This document shows, piece by piece, positions 49,308 through 61,981 of a stretch of DNA of 64,000 bases. The DNA lies in contig NC_051094.1 in assembly GCF_901709675.1 (NCBI RefSeq), positions 310,001 to 374,000 on the forward strand. Reading direction: 5' to 3'. This stretch comes from Syngnathus acus (taxonomy: Eukaryota; Chordata; Actinopteri; Syngnathiformes; Syngnathidae). Under the pieces are notes generated by a model. The model searched no databases. It was not told the DNA's origin and was given only the letters and a program-made list of their open reading frames with translations. The translations under genes were made by a program, and so were the position numbers. Numbering within the stretch: the stretch's first letter is position 1; each line of letters starts with the position of its first letter.

Positions 49308-50240
49308 TCACGAGGTCTTAAGTAACAAAGTAACATTTCAGTGAAGTTCTTTCAGCCATGTACATTCCTGTGGCCATCCATCTTGATTCTTGACTAGTGT
49401 AGCGATGAAAAATCATTCACAGTTAAATGCTTTATCTCATCTTTTGGTTGGCCTTGATGTCAAAGACGAGTCGGTGAAATGGAATGAACTTCGTCCGAGT
49501 CGAGCGGACATCTTTGGCGTACGCTGGAGCCAGAATGAAGGTCAGGTGGGCATTTGTTGTCGGCCCACGGCGCCACTTGAAAGTGGAAGTGTTTGTGTGC
49601 TATGGGCTAACGAATACCGATGCTAACATTATTTTGCACAACATAAGGTAGCGCAGCTCGCGTCAAGTTGTGTTGAACTTTTAGTTCCTCAGCTTCCCGT
49701 TTTAATGACAAATTTCCTGGTTGGTTTTCTGATGCAGGTGTACTGGGTGCCTCGCAGCCAGCCAGCCAGCCCGCCCGCCCGTCCACTCACTGGCTAATGG
49801 TTCTGTTGAAACAAGCTGGCTGGAGTGATGTTATCCACTTTTAACATTTATCTCCACCAACGTAATTATGTCAAATGACACATGAATGGCTCATTACTGC
49901 GCCCTTACTGAGTTGTTTATCATTTAGTTTCTTCCCATTCAGGATGTTTTCGTCTACACCATTGGGCCTAAAATTAGGTTTATCACAAACCTATTTACCG
50001 TAATCCTCCCCAAAATGCTTGGAAGAATGTTGCTGCTTGTCTTACAAGAAATGAGAAAGAAGCAACATAGTTACAGTAATTCAACAAGCATCTGTTTGCT
50101 TGCTCATGTGGTCGTCTGGCCTCGGCCATCAATCACTGCGCGCGTCTACGCAGCCTCCCTCCCTCCCTCACACCATACACCTCTGCCCATGAGGGGCCGC
50201 TGCCCTTTCCGCCACTCTGCATGTGAGGAATGTGGCATGC

Positions 50241-50307
<67 letters not shown>
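50241..50307. repeat. (CA)n microsatellite
   Basis: About 33 perfect CA units. Confidence 0.95.
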
Positions 50308-50310
<3 letters not shown>

Positions 50311-51899
50311 GGGAGGGGCGAGACCCGCACAAGGCATGATCATGCAGCCATGTAGTGATCCGGGCAAGCCTCACAGACTGTCTGTCCTGTTGCTTTTAGT
50401 GGGAGGGGATTTTGCTGACTCCCATACAAGTCGATATGAAGTTCAGGAAGGGAAAAGTACCCCAAGTCATGCTGTCGTGATACCAAATACTGTTCAAAAT
50501 ATGTGATTACCACCACCTGTTCAAATAGCTGTTAGCGGGCATGACAGCAAATCACTGGCGTGATATCTTTGCAAGTGTTGGCCATTTTCCATTTGAACGG
50601 CAACCCCAACCCTGTCCTGTCTCCAAACTCGGCAATGTTACCTACAGAGCCATTCAAAGCAGCAACATTTTCAAAGATTGTTACAGTCAACATAGTTCCA
50701 CTTCAGTGCGGCAAAAATGGCCACCCGTTTCAGCTCTTCGCCCCGCCCGAATCCAATTTCAAATTTGGGGAAAAGTAACCCAACGTGCTGAAAATCCACA
50801 GCTAGTAGCTTAGCGTGGGAACTTCGAACATTGCGAGTACAATTTAAAAGCCTTACACTGTTGTCAGCCTCACGTCAAGCTGTCAGCCCCCCTAATGCCC
50901 TCTGTGACCTTTAACCCCACTCACTGTTGGCGTGTCATTCTTTGAAATGAGCTTTTCTTATTGAATGATATTCATCTGTGCTGGTTGGAAGAAAACTCTT
51001 GGATACAAAGAGCGGCTGGAATAGGAGTAGATTGGTATGTCGAGTCCATCCACGAATGTCCTTGATAATGGAAAAGCAATATTTCCCAAACAAAGCGCAG
51101 TGGCCTGTGCGGACATCCTTGACGGCCACTGGCAAGCTGCCGCATTGCCAATTTATCTTGAAACAATTTGTGCTGAGCGTGCCTAATTGGCAATGCGGCC
51201 TGATCCTGATCCTGGCCAGAGCTCAGACGGCCTCAGCAGGCGGGCGGGCTTGGGCAGGCAGGCGGGCGGGCGGGCAGCCGGGCAGGCGGGCAGCCGGGCA
51301 GCCGGGCAGCCAGGCAGCTGCCATTCATGTGCGTGCGTGCGTGCGTGCTTGCACCTGCGCTTGTGATGCATAATGGAGTACTCCGCTATAGGCACGAAAA
51401 GTACTTGACTCCCCACACATTTGAACGCTCATATTTGGGAGATAAAAGCATCCCTATATCATTCCGTTGGAAGAAACTTGTGCAAATTTGTCCGTTTTTT
51501 TTTTAAAGATTGCTCTAAATTACGTAACTTTGCTTTATAAATATTAGGACAAAGCAAGATTACGCTTGAATTGATGTCTCCCGCTTCAGGTATGCGCCTT
51601 ACTCATCTTTCCCTTCTCTACTTTTTTGTACGTCGTTTTTGCAGTGGACTATAATGTGACGAAAGTGAAAGCCGGCCGCTAACCTGAGCGTCACTCACCG
51701 AGTCCCACCTTTTTAAAAAAGATGGCTACGTGTGCACATTGGCCTGGCCTGGGCAGCAGGCTGGATGATGAAAGTGAACATACTTCCTATATGTGAAAGT
51801 TCCTCTCCAGTGGTTGCAGTGTGCTTACACTGTGTTTGTAAATAGCAATAGGAGTGGTCAAACAGACAAATCGGACTAATTGGGCTTGGCGCTCGCACG

Positions 51900-51900
<1 letters not shown>

Positions 51901-51938
<38 letters not shown>

Positions 51939-51940
51939 CA

Positions 51941-51981
<41 letters not shown>
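51901..51981. repeat. Compound (GCAC)n-(CA)n microsatellite
   Basis: About nine CGCA units run directly into about 20 CA units; alternating purine-pyrimidine throughout. Confidence 0.95.
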
Positions 51982-51984
<3 letters not shown>

Positions 51985-52776
51985 CTTGCGCCACTCCCTG
52001 GCCCTCGCCCGCCCACGTCCCTTCCTGTTTCCTGTTGCACTGTCCGCTGCTCAGGAAGTGCCGGTGTTAGTGGGCCGTGACTCAAGCCATGAGTCACCAT
52101 GAACCTGTGAAGGGGATTTTGGCCCCCCCGACCCGACCCGCCTTTGTTTCTCAGACAAACACCTCATAGGGGGGGTTTTAACTTGTCAGACAATGCTACA
52201 TTTGTCCTCCGTGTAGAAGCAACCACCTGCTGACTCTTGGCTTTGCTATTTGTGAGTAGCTTTTGGTCGGGAGTGCACCTGCTGGTTCTCACAATGTAAA
52301 GCCAATGTCGTCAAATGGTCAGCACAGCGTTCAGGAATTCAACAGTAGGATGGAGAAAAAAATCAACAAAATGAGACAATTACATTTCTTGACAGTCGGG
52401 CCAAGGCGGAAGTCACTTTTCTGTATTTTGACACGAGTCATGACATGAGACGGTACAGGTCCAATTAGCGTTGTGACTGATGAGATCAAGACGAGCATGA
52501 CTCAAACATAAAGCCGTAGGTTCTTTATGATAGCTTGGCTCACAGGCGGTCATTAGGGAAGTGACCTGAGGCCACTTTAAGAAGGCAAAGGTCGTGTCAT
52601 GAGACCCCGGGCTAGGTGAGGTCAAGTTCAGAGGGGAAGATCTTGAGGCATATTGTTATTCTCCGGCGACACGTTGCATAGCTCACTATATGTGTGACAA
52701 GCTTGAAGTCAATCTCTGCCTGTCAGGAATGTTTTGCGCTTGGCGCTTTTATTGGGACCATCCATACAAGCTTCTG

Positions 52777-52790
52777 GTAGCCGTGGCAAC
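52777..52790. promoter_or_regulatory. RFX X-box-like motif
   Basis: GTAGCCGTGGCAAC fits the X-box pattern of two inverted half-sites (GTNRCC and RGYAAC). A weaker GTTACCATGGAGAA lies 26 bp downstream. No ciliary gene is adjacent, so function is uncertain. Confidence 0.3.
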
Positions 52791-52859
52791 AGCGGCTTCT
52801 CCCTGGTTACCATGGAGAATGTCATTGAGTGACGTTGCTGGCCCTATTTGCCTGGCATT

Positions 52860-52957
52860 GCCTTGCCTTGCCTTGCCTTGCCTTGCCTGGCCTGGCTTGG
52901 CTTGGCCTGGCCTGGCCTGGCCTGGCCTGGCCTGGCCTGGCCTGGCCTGGCCTGGCC
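52860..52957. repeat. (CCTTG)n/(CCTGG)n pentanucleotide array
   Basis: About five CCTTG units, then about 13 CCTGG-type units with some GCTTGG variants. Confidence 0.95.
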
Positions 52958-55071
52958 TCCTCATTGGAATGAGGCCCTTTTTTGTGTTAAACTACAATCC
53001 CCCCAACACACACACATCGGCCTCGCTGCAGTGACCAAAGCCGTGGAACTAACAATGCGACAAAAACTAACCAAGCGAGGAAGTCTTTGTGTTGCAGCTG
53101 AGTGGATCTTGTAGCTAACGCTCCTTTTTTTTTTTTTTGAGTGTGCCGTCACTTGTAGCCCAAGGTACTCTGCTCGTATTCATGTCCCAAAAGTCACTGG
53201 CCACTTCATTTTTCCATTTGGTTTCATTTTTATGTGGAGTGTGTATGTTGTTCCCGTTTTCTTCAGCTTCCTCCCTCTCGCTTTCCCTCCACTTTCCAAA
53301 TTGAACACTTTCAACAGTGATGACTGTGGCTGTGAATCGTTTGTTTCTACATATGTGCCCTGGCTGGTCTCAAAATGAGGACAAATGCTGTAGAAAATGG
53401 ATGAATAGATGGATGTTTGTTTAACTTTTAGCACTGAAATACCCTTGTTGTTGTTGTTTGAATTGTTTTTTTTTACCCTGAAAAAGTTTTTCACCAATTG
53501 GAATCAGTTGTGTTAAGTTAAACCACATTTTCTCTCCATTTTAATCGACATGGCTTTTTGTTGCCGATCGGTCGGTTTGTTTGTACGTATGTGTCCACTT
53601 CAACTGAAACAAAAGTCACTTGTTGTGATCATTCATATTCTCTGCTAAGCGTCCCACTAACGCCATAAAACTTGTAGTAAGCGAGCATTGACTTGCTATT
53701 GTTCCCGAAAGTGCCATTTCCGAGGTCAAAATGTGACTTTTGCGCTCAACTTTTTACACCTGTGTTGACAGGAAGTTGTAAAAGTGTAAATCCATCACCG
53801 TGGCAACGGTGTAAGCTAACCCCCCCCCCCCCCCCCTTGGTTTATTAAGTGACTGATTAAATGAACACAACTAATTAACATCATTAATGGTTCATTTGTT
53901 TATTGTAACCCAGGTTATGAATTGAGGGCTTGTGTTTGTTCAAAAAGACATCTTCAAAAAGTATTTGCATCATAAATTGCAATCATTGAGTGAAAAAAAT
54001 GGATTCTTTTTCCAAATCATTCCGACGTGCTGTGCTATGGAGTCACTTCTCTCCCCCCTTCCGACTTGGCCGACTGTATGCATCGCCATCCATATTTTCA
54101 ACTTTGAAGAGAGCATATGACCCGCTAAGACTCTTAAGTGAGCAGCACAACAAGTATGGATAAGCTTTTGGAATTCAGTCACGCTTTTAACACCAGCTCG
54201 GGTGGCGCTTGACTAGAACTTGGAAGAGCAAACCAATCATTTCCACATCTCCTTTCTTGCATCTCATTGGCGCCTGGATTCTCTCGTGGCGAGCCGCCGG
54301 CCAGCTGACCGACGGAGTGACTTACGGGAAGGGAAGAGCGTTTCCAGCAACTTCTCCGCAGTCTTCATTTGAAGCCTTTTCACTGGCTGTGTGTATGGAT
54401 GGTCCTGGGGTGGGTGGGTGGGCGTCAGGCAGGCGGGCGGGCGGGCTCGCTCGCTCTGAAAAGACCACGGTGGGGGTTGTGGAGCATTGTGAGCCCCACT
54501 CAAGCTGAATGGCCATTGTCATCTGGATTTCTATGGAGCCCCAAAATACTTTTGTGCATAGGGGGAGCTTTAGGCATACGCAGTGAAAACAGGAAGAAAA
54601 ACACTTGATGCAGATTCCAGACAAGTATAGTGAGTTTAATTGGAATAAAAAGGGAAACAATATTGCATCTTCTTATACACGAATCACTACATCAAACAAG
54701 GAAAGCAAACAATTCCAGGAAGTGGAGAAAAGAAATGAGACTTCCTGCGCCGGCCGCTCCATGCCGGCAGGTGCTGGGAATAATAACAGACAGAAACGTC
54801 GCAGTCATCAATCCCAGCATGTCAACCATATAAAAGTTTTGGAGTGTGTCCAAAAAGTTCCAGGACTGGCATGATAAAAGATAGATTTCAAAGCCAAACC
54901 ACTACGAGTATTCCTGTTGGAAGTAATCCCTCTGGACGCCAGCCAGCCAGCCAGCCTGCCTTCATCCACATCCTCGGTCTGCGTGGCCATTTGGATGTCA
55001 TTCAAAACGGGTTCATTTGATCTTGGGGAAACTAGGGAGTCCAAAACTCCATTGGGTACTGTGAGACCTCT

Positions 55072-55185
55072 CACGCAGTGAACAAAGTATTAAAATCTCA
55101 TATAGTTTGGGTTTTGAAAAATACCCCCCACGCAGTGAACAAAGTATTAAAATCTCATAGAGTTTGGGTTTTGAAAAATACCCCG
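55072..55185. repeat. 57-bp tandem duplication
   Basis: Two copies (55072-55128 and 55129-55185) beginning CACGCAGTGAACAAAGTATT differ at about one internal base and at the C-rich end. A poly-C tract follows. Confidence 0.95.
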
Positions 55186-55477
55186 CCCCCCCCCCCCCCC
55201 CCCTTCAGTTTTCTGACTAATACATCTCTTTTATGTCATTATCATGGAGCGCAATCTTTTTCTCAGTTACTGTACAGATTGGCAGGCAAAGCATGTACAA
55301 ACAAAAAACTCAATCATTCCAAAAGCATGTACCTAATACTGTAGTCCTTTGATGTAGTTTTAGGTTTCCAAAAGAAGACGGGAAAAGTCCCGCTGATAGG
55401 AAAAACGTGGTTGGTCCGTCCGTCCGTCCATGCAGCTTATTGAACGAGTCGAGGATATAAAGGAAGGCAGGTGCAAC

Positions 55478-55478
55478 A

Positions 55479-55573
<95 letters not shown>

Positions 55574-55611
55574 CAAGAAAGCAAGCAAGAAAGCAAGAAA
55601 GCAAGAAAGAA
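55478..55611. repeat. (GAAA)n microsatellite in the cldn5 3' region
   Basis: About 24 GAAA units, then GCAA/GAAA mixtures, ending about 18 bp from the cldn5 stop codon. It is probably transcribed as a TTTC run in the 3' UTR. Confidence 0.95.
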
Positions 55612-55628
55612 GCCAAGTCCGAGCGGGG

Positions 55629-56276
55629 CTACACATAATTCCGTTTGTCGTAGTCCCCGTTCGGCGTGGCTCTCTTGGTGGGCGCGTATTTGACCGAGTA
55701 TCCCGCGTTCCCGCCGGACGGGCAGGAGCAGCACAGCACGGCCCCGCCGATAAAGAGGAGCGCCGTGGCCGCCCAGCCGATGTAGAGCGCGGCGCCGATC
55801 TCTCGCTTCTTGGAGCCGGGCACCTGCGGGTTGTAGAAATCCGAGATGATGTTGTTGGCCATCCAGCACAGGGGCACCAAGACGAAGAGGCCGCTGCTGA
55901 TGAAGATCACGCCGCCGGCGTTCACCACCCGCGCCTTGACGTGGTCGTTGCGAATGCAGTTGGTGCACTGCGCTCCGGCGATCACCACCATCAGCCCCAG
56001 CACGCCCATCACCGACGCGATGATGGTGAGCGCCCGAGCCGCCTGGAGGTCGTGGCTGAGGGACAGGACCGAGTCGTGCACCTTGCACTGCATCTGCCCG
56101 GTGCTCTGAACCACGCACGTCATCCACAGGCCGTCCCAGATGGTTTGCGCCACCACGATGTTGGCCTCGATGAACGCGGTCACCTTCCACATGGGCAGCC
56201 CGCACGCCACCATCACCAGGAGAGAGCCGACCACGCACAGCGACAGTCCCAGAATCTCCAAGCCGGCCGACACCAT
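55629..56276 (-). CDS. cldn5: Claudin-5, tight-junction membrane protein
   Basis: Claudin-5 seals the paracellular space, notably in brain endothelium. It is a single exon of 215 residues (human 218). Start 56276 (MVSAGLEILG) matches the family; an in-frame ATG at 56333 would add a charged leader that claudins lack. Four hydrophobic segments lie at roughly 7-27, 82-102, 117-140 and 160-182. The first extracellular loop carries the claudin signature W30, GLW49-51, C54 and C64 (WDGLWMTCVVQSTGQMQC). VQSTGQMQCKV and GAALYIGWAATALL are closest to claudin-5. The tail GDYDKRNYV ends in the PDZ-binding YV. Teleosts have two copies (a/b) and I cannot say which this is. It lies between cdc45 and a septin, matching the human CDC45-CLDN5-septin order. 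Confidence 0.95.
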   Translation of the reverse strand: MVSAGLEILGLSLCVVGSLLVMVACGLPMWKVTAFIEANIVVAQTIWDGLWMTCVVQSTGQMQCKVHDSVLSLSHDLQAARALTIIASVMGVLGLMVVIAGAQCTNCIRNDHVKARVVNAGGVIFISSGLFVLVPLCWMANNIISDFYNPQVPGSKKREIGAALYIGWAATALLFIGGAVLCCSCPSGGNAGYSVKYAPTKRATPNGDYDKRNYV

Positions 56277-56600
56277 CTTCGCTTTTCTTTTCTTTTCCCC
56301 CCGATCAGCGACGCGTCCAAAAGCACTTGGCAAAGTCGCTCTCGCTCTCCTCTTGGCTTCTCAAAGGCGTTTCTTTAGTGCCTTCTTATTTGCGCATCTC
56401 TCTCTCTCTCTCTCTCTCTCTATGCAACGGCAGCGCTCAGTTCCTTTGTGTGAATGTGAAAACAACTGGACTCGCAGAAACACTGATGTTTTTGGGTTTG
56501 TTTTTTTTAACGCGGGCGGGGCGGGGATGTGTGAAACTTTCCTCCAATCAGCTCCAGCCGCATCCCCGGAGGACCAATGGGAGGGCGGGCCAGTTGGGAG
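56277..56600 (-). promoter_or_regulatory. cldn5: cldn5 5' UTR/promoter region
   Basis: Upstream of the ATG on the minus strand, a (CT)n run lies at 56397-56421. CCAAT motifs follow near 56535 (CCAATCAG) and 56574 (CCAATGGG) in GC-rich sequence. No clear TATA box. Confidence 0.4.
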
Positions 56601-56699
56601 GCTGAATCAAGCGCGCTTTGAACACTTTAGAATAATTTGCGATGAAGGGGGGGGGCTTCCAGATGAAACGCACTGGACTGCACCACTAGGGAGTTTGAG

Positions 56700-57270
56700 A
56701 TGATTCTTTTTTTTTGCACCTATAGGCTCGTACTTAAGCATTTCCTCTTAGCCTGTTTATTGGCTATTTGTGACATCAAAGATGAAAAGCACAAAGGATG
56801 AAAAAGCAAAGCAAGTGTCATTAACTTTTATGTAACCTTGATGACATAAAAGCGCATCAAATACTATCCACGTTCCCTTTTTTTTTATCGAAAGATGGGC
56901 TTTAAATACTTTCCACCGACGTTCACTTTTTAAAAGCAACCAAATATACCAAAGAATATTACAATGTATTCACTTTACCTTGACACGTTGTTGAAAATAT
57001 TTTGATGAAGCACAATTCATGCTTTTACTTCACTGTTAGGATGGTATTGTTTCCCTTCCATTTCAACAGTATATGTAGACAGTAATTACTACTGGGTCTA
57101 TTTCGCTTCTTTGAACCCTTGGGCTTGACATGAAATACACAAAAGCAATGAAATCGTCAACGAAAGTTGTGCAAGAAAACCAAATTGAAGGTAGTAAGGC
57201 AGGATAATGTCGTAACCTATATAGTATACAATATATTTCCATATATCAAAATATTTTCTCGCTGTAAGTT

Positions 57271-57333
<63 letters not shown>

Positions 57334-57400
57334 GTTGTGTGTTATTTTAAATGTATTCCACTTTATGCTGACGAATATTTTGTTCTCTCATTTTTTTTTT
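56700..57400. other. cldn5-septin spacer with (TTTC)n run
   Basis: AT-rich, no coding exon. A (TTTC)n microsatellite of about 16 units spans about 57269-57333. Confidence 0.6.
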
Positions 57401-57439
57401 TTTTAACTCATGGAAAACCTGTGCATGACAGTCAAAGAA

Positions 57440-57655
57440 ACTGTGACACGTCGGCAGCCATGTTGGATTGAAAAATTGTACGCTTGGCTACGGGAAACTG
57501 AGCCGGAATGGCGTCCGGCAGACGAGACGAAGGAGGGAGGAAAGGAAGGAAGGCGGTCTCCGAGCGAGCGAGCAACTTCCGCGTCTCCTTTCCTGGGCTG
57601 GGACAGCGAAATCAAACGAAACGCTCTTGTTCACAAACTTTATCTCAAAGTTCAG
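57440..57655 (+). other. Candidate 5' exon of the septin gene
   Basis: A GC-richer block with an open frame ends in a consensus donor (TTCAG then GTAAGGCG at 57656). The next acceptor in register with a recognised exon is 61947, the septin exon. The open frame does not resemble a septin N-terminus, so it is more likely 5' UTR. The 5' boundary is unknown. Confidence 0.4.
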
Positions 57656-60600
57656 GTAAGGCGTGAATGCGGATGCAGTAATGTGTAGCTTTTGTTTGTT
57701 AATCAAGCGTTAGCGCCAAAGCGTTAAGGGGGAAAAAAAAAGAAAAGAAAAAAGTCACCAGCACGAGGCTAGCTCACAGTCCAACTTGGCTGGCAACAGC
57801 AGCCAAAGTAACAACTCAAAGTCGTTAACTTTCCACGATTCAGATACTCATTCCGAATGCAGTTAGTTGAAATATGACACATTTTGAAGGCTAATAATGA
57901 AAGTTGAGTTGTTTCGATTGTCCGTGTCTGACAGACAAATTGGGTGTGGTGACTTCCCAACGTCCCAGATTGGGGGGGGGGTCAACTATTTAACAAAGAC
58001 CTCTTAAATATGCATGTTAACATCATTATTAGTCTGCATTTGATTCCCTTGCGACCGGTCTCGGGTGCAGCCCACTAATTAGTCTTTTTAAAAACGGACA
58101 AACGTTTCCTTACTGTAATTGTCATCATAGGGGATGAAAATCCCTTTCATTGTCATCACGATTTGAGCAGCCGCAATTAAATCAACCTGATTTACATTTC
58201 AAATGTGACATCTGCTGCATAGCTAATCAAAGATTTCTTAACAAATATTTTCATTTCATTGTTTGTTCCAGCCATGTTCCTCTCCAGCTTTCTATATCTC
58301 CTTTAAGATGACAACATCATTGTGCTAAGCCGTCACAAAAGCTACTTTATCCAAACTTTTCCAACATCTCTGTAAAAGTAGCAGTCAATATCACAATGGC
58401 AAAATGTGTGCGTGTCGAAATCTGACTCCCTGAAGCAACAACATCAACTCATCTCCACATCGGTGACTCTTTGAGAATTGTTGTTTTTCTCAGTCAACAC
58501 TTGCTGCAACAATTTTGTCAAACAAATCAGATTGTAGCAATGATACAAACAAATCACTGGCCTTATCTCTTCCACTTTCCATATTTTCTAGTAAATCTGT
58601 GGACGGACTGCACTTGGTGAGTGCTGACCCATTATTTTCTCAAGTGCTTAGTTGCTCATGAGCTGGATGGGAGCCCGCCCGCCCGCCCGCCCGGCTGCTT
58701 TTGAGAGCCAGATGCCGCCGTGCCCGCTTGGCAAAACAGCGCATAGAAAGGCCCGAGGATTCAAGCTCAACTTTCAGGCACATGCGCTACCTCTCAAGTC
58801 ATGCCGCCACACTGCACGGAATATGAGTGCCCTGGCTGTAAGGCGCCAAGGTCTCGTTTGGCTTCCACAGAGCTCATTTCTCTCATGCCTGCCATTGTCC
58901 CGCCGGCCGCTTTGTACGTACACAACGGCCGCTCACTCCATTGTGCTCCTAAATCAGTCCGGCATAAAAGCTTAATCTACAAGCCATTCAAATCATCCAC
59001 TTTGACACGTCAGGCCGCAAATCCCCTCTTGTGTAACATTCTTGCCTTCAAACGTCTCGATTAATCCCCGACCTTTGATTGTAAAGTGGCGCAAATGTAA
59101 ATGTCTTCCGCTACAATAATGGAGGGGGGGGGACAATTGTGTATTTTCATTGTCCCAAATGTGGCAGAGGGCCACTATTGAGGAATTATCATCCATCTGG
59201 ACTTGCGCTTTCTTTCACTTGGTGCAAATTCTCGCTGTCAGCTGGCATTTTTTGGACAACAATTTAGCTGGTGGGTGCGCCATCACCGGGGCGGGGCCAC
59301 AATGTAGCAAACGATGGAGTGAGTCTCGGCACTGAGCAGAGCTGAGCTGAGCTCCTTCACCGTTCTCTGACCTTTCTCCTTCCCGCGACCTAAACGGTAA
59401 GCAGCGGCACAGGAGCGCCAAGTAAGACATCTGCTCGACATTACCAGCTACGCAGGGAAGGGAAGGGAAGGGAAGGGAAGGGAAGGCCCTTGTCTGTGCT
59501 GTGAATGGAAAAACAACATGATTCATGTTACTCCTGAGATAATGAGTGCTCTCGTTGCATAAGTTTGATTTGAATTTAGCACAAGATTTCACCCGTTCTA
59601 TTTATATTCATTGCATTGTCTGCTAGAAAAGAACCACGCAGTACAATGCTGCGTGTGGACAATATCTGGAAACGACAAACACAAACGTCTTGAAATCCCT
59701 TTTTGCCGGATTTGTGTCGAGGCTCTCCCGTTCTACCCGAATCCAAGTCGTACGCAAAGCGAGAGGACTGGCTTGTTCTTTGGACCGCCGTGAAGTGCTT
59801 TGAAAAGACACAAATGACAGTGAGCCATTTTGAAAAGGTGAGAAAGCGCGGAGGAAAATCCAAGTGCAGATGTGGCGCTGTATCAGCGGCAAGAATGCCG
59901 ATCCCCCTCCCCACACGTGTCTGTCTGTCTGTCATAGCGCAGATTTTCTCGGATTTGCCACCATAAATATTAAACGAGTTGAACGTGAACTGCTTTTAAC
60001 AAGCCGCTTGGGGAGTGAACCGACGCAACGGTGTGCCTATTTCCCTCAACAGATGTGTGACATACTTGAGCACGGAACTGTTTGTTCCGCCGCCCATGGG
60101 CTGCAGAAGCCAAGAATCCATTTCTATTCTAAGAAGGAATTTTCCAGCAAGCAAACAACCAACAATGTCCAGCTCCGAAGGAGCAGGTGTTTACGTCGAC
60201 GCAATATCATGTGGGAGATTTGCTCCTTGGACGCAGCAGCAGCAGCAGCGTCAACATATGACTTGTTGCAGTCTTTGAAACTGTTTGTGTTGTGAAGAGG
60301 CCCGGCGGCTCACCATTGAAACGCTTGAAAGGTTTTCCCATCCCGCCTATTGTGGAACCTTTTCCTGCCCTCCACGCTCATATTTTCACGTGTCGCCTAA
60401 AGCGCGGCTTACGGACTCATATGGTGTCTTTATTACTCTTGCCCACCACTGAGCGCTACCCCCCCCCCCCCCCACACCCACACACAAAGTCATTATTTAT
60501 AACCCCTGTCTGTCATCAAGTGCCTCTTTACCTGTTCCAAACATTTCTTTGGACTGTTTGTTTCATGAAGTATCCGCAGGGTTCCCATGATGTGTTGCCA

Positions 60601-61947
60601 GATGAAAGACGTAAAATAACGACTACTCTGGTGTTTGTTCAAATCTCTCCATTAGAGCTTTGGCGGCGAGTAGTTCTGCTCAGCTGCCTCTGAAAACTAC
60701 CGTCAAAGCATTTTACAGGGGGCAAGTTCCCCGAAGGTGGCATTCTTTCATTTAGCTCCCCACACACACGTCTGGCTTCGGCTGATGAAATGGCCATTTT
60801 TTGAAATGGTGTGTGCCTCCTGCTTGTTTGCCCTGTTGTGACCATAGCGTTTTTTCCTATGAAAATGTTCTTCCTAACAATTAGAACAATTATTCATTGG
60901 CATCTGTGGAATACTGTTGCTCCTGTTCCCAATCTTCTGTATTTGGCAGGTGCCCAGTGCAAGTCAGTATAAAAATGGAAGGACAATCATCTCCTAGTAT
61001 TTCCTTGACCCAAAGCTGTGAATGTCACGTTCCCACTTTGGTACGAATCACGTTGGTCCAGTACTGAAAGGTCGCGGTACCAAGACTGAGGTTCATGTTG
61101 TCATGTCAACGTTGAAAGGAAGACTTTTGGGAAGCAGACAAATCAACAAGCAGCTGTGCCCAAAGCACATTGTCACTTTGATAGATAGTCCGCTCGCTCG
61201 CTCGCTCGCTCACTATCATGTTGATGCCACCGTCTAATTCAGTTCAAGCGTGTGAAATGTGCCCACCGAGCGAGCGAGCGAGCGACCGATGTGTCACATG
61301 CCAGTGGAGAAAGGTCCGCTAAGGTTCCCACGCCGCCACCACCGTGAGTGCACGCACTAGCCGTCTGCCTCCTTGTGCCTCCTTGTGCCTCCTTATCTAT
61401 CACGCGCCACATGTCAAAGGGCGCCCAGTGTGTTGATGATCAAATGCAGCCAGCCTGTTCTTGGCGCTCGCTCATTACGTGGCTAATTTATCTTGCCGGG
61501 AGACGACGACCGCTTTCGGAAGAAATGTGGCGCCCGGGGAGCTCTTTAGTACCAAAACACGGTCATATCAAGAGTGTGATCTTCAGACTTTGCTGAAAGA
61601 AAGCTGGCTCGTCATGTTGTCACGCACGCTTCCTACTTTTGATAAATGGGATATGAAATCAATGTGTAAAATCCCATTCGATAGCAGACATTTTCAATAG
61701 CAATGCGCGCGCGCGCTCACGACTTTGTTGGAAAGCACAGAGCTCGTGAGCCAGCGGGTCCTTTTCCACATCGGTGACCTTTCAATTGTTCTTCTGCGTG
61801 AATGGATTCCGAGGAGAGAGGAAAAGTGTTCCAGCTTGAAGGGCACAAACAAGCATGATACAGCCATGATCATCTCATCGTATGTATTTTGTAAACGTTT
61901 GCAAACCATCGGATGGATTGAATGTCTTCTCTTGTCTTGTACTGCAG
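57656..61947 (+). other. Large first intron of the septin gene (proposed)
   Basis: No coding exon is recognised in 4.3 kb. It contains (GCCC)n at 58675-58693, GGGAA pentamers at 59456-59486, a poly-C tract near 60459-60474, and inverted CGCT/AGCG runs at 61190-61211 and 61268-61284. Confidence 0.45.
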
Positions 61948-61981
61948 GTTTGAGGGGCCTCCTCCGGCGTACACCTCAGCA

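Larger units (their letters stand above)
49320..55470. other. Repeat-rich intergenic interval between cdc45 and cldn5
   Basis: No gene is supported in 6 kb. It contains a (CA)n at 50241-50307, a GGGCAGGC-type run at 51238-51320, a (GCAC)n-(CA)n compound array at 51901-51981, and CCTTG/CCTGG pentamers at 52860-52957. Poly-C tracts lie at 53821-53836 and 55187-55203, and a 57-bp tandem duplication at 55072-55185. X-box-like motifs lie near 52777, 52803 and 53795. It is a reasonable place for cldn5 regulatory DNA, but nothing proves this. Confidence 0.6.

Noticed and set aside
49404-49550. Frame starting MKNHSQLNALSHLLVGLD downstream of cdc45
   Set aside because: Balanced composition, but no family recognised and no clear exon boundaries. 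It is too short to support as a gene.
55360-56238. A 292-codon minus-strand frame overlapping the claudin
   Set aside because: It is a different frame of the cldn5 exon continuing through the (GAAA)n repeat. It has low-complexity composition and no family match.
57410-57655. Open frame in the proposed septin 5' exon treated as coding
   Set aside because: It does not resemble any septin N-terminus, and the recognised septin sequence has its own ATG at 61982. Kept only as a possible noncoding exon.
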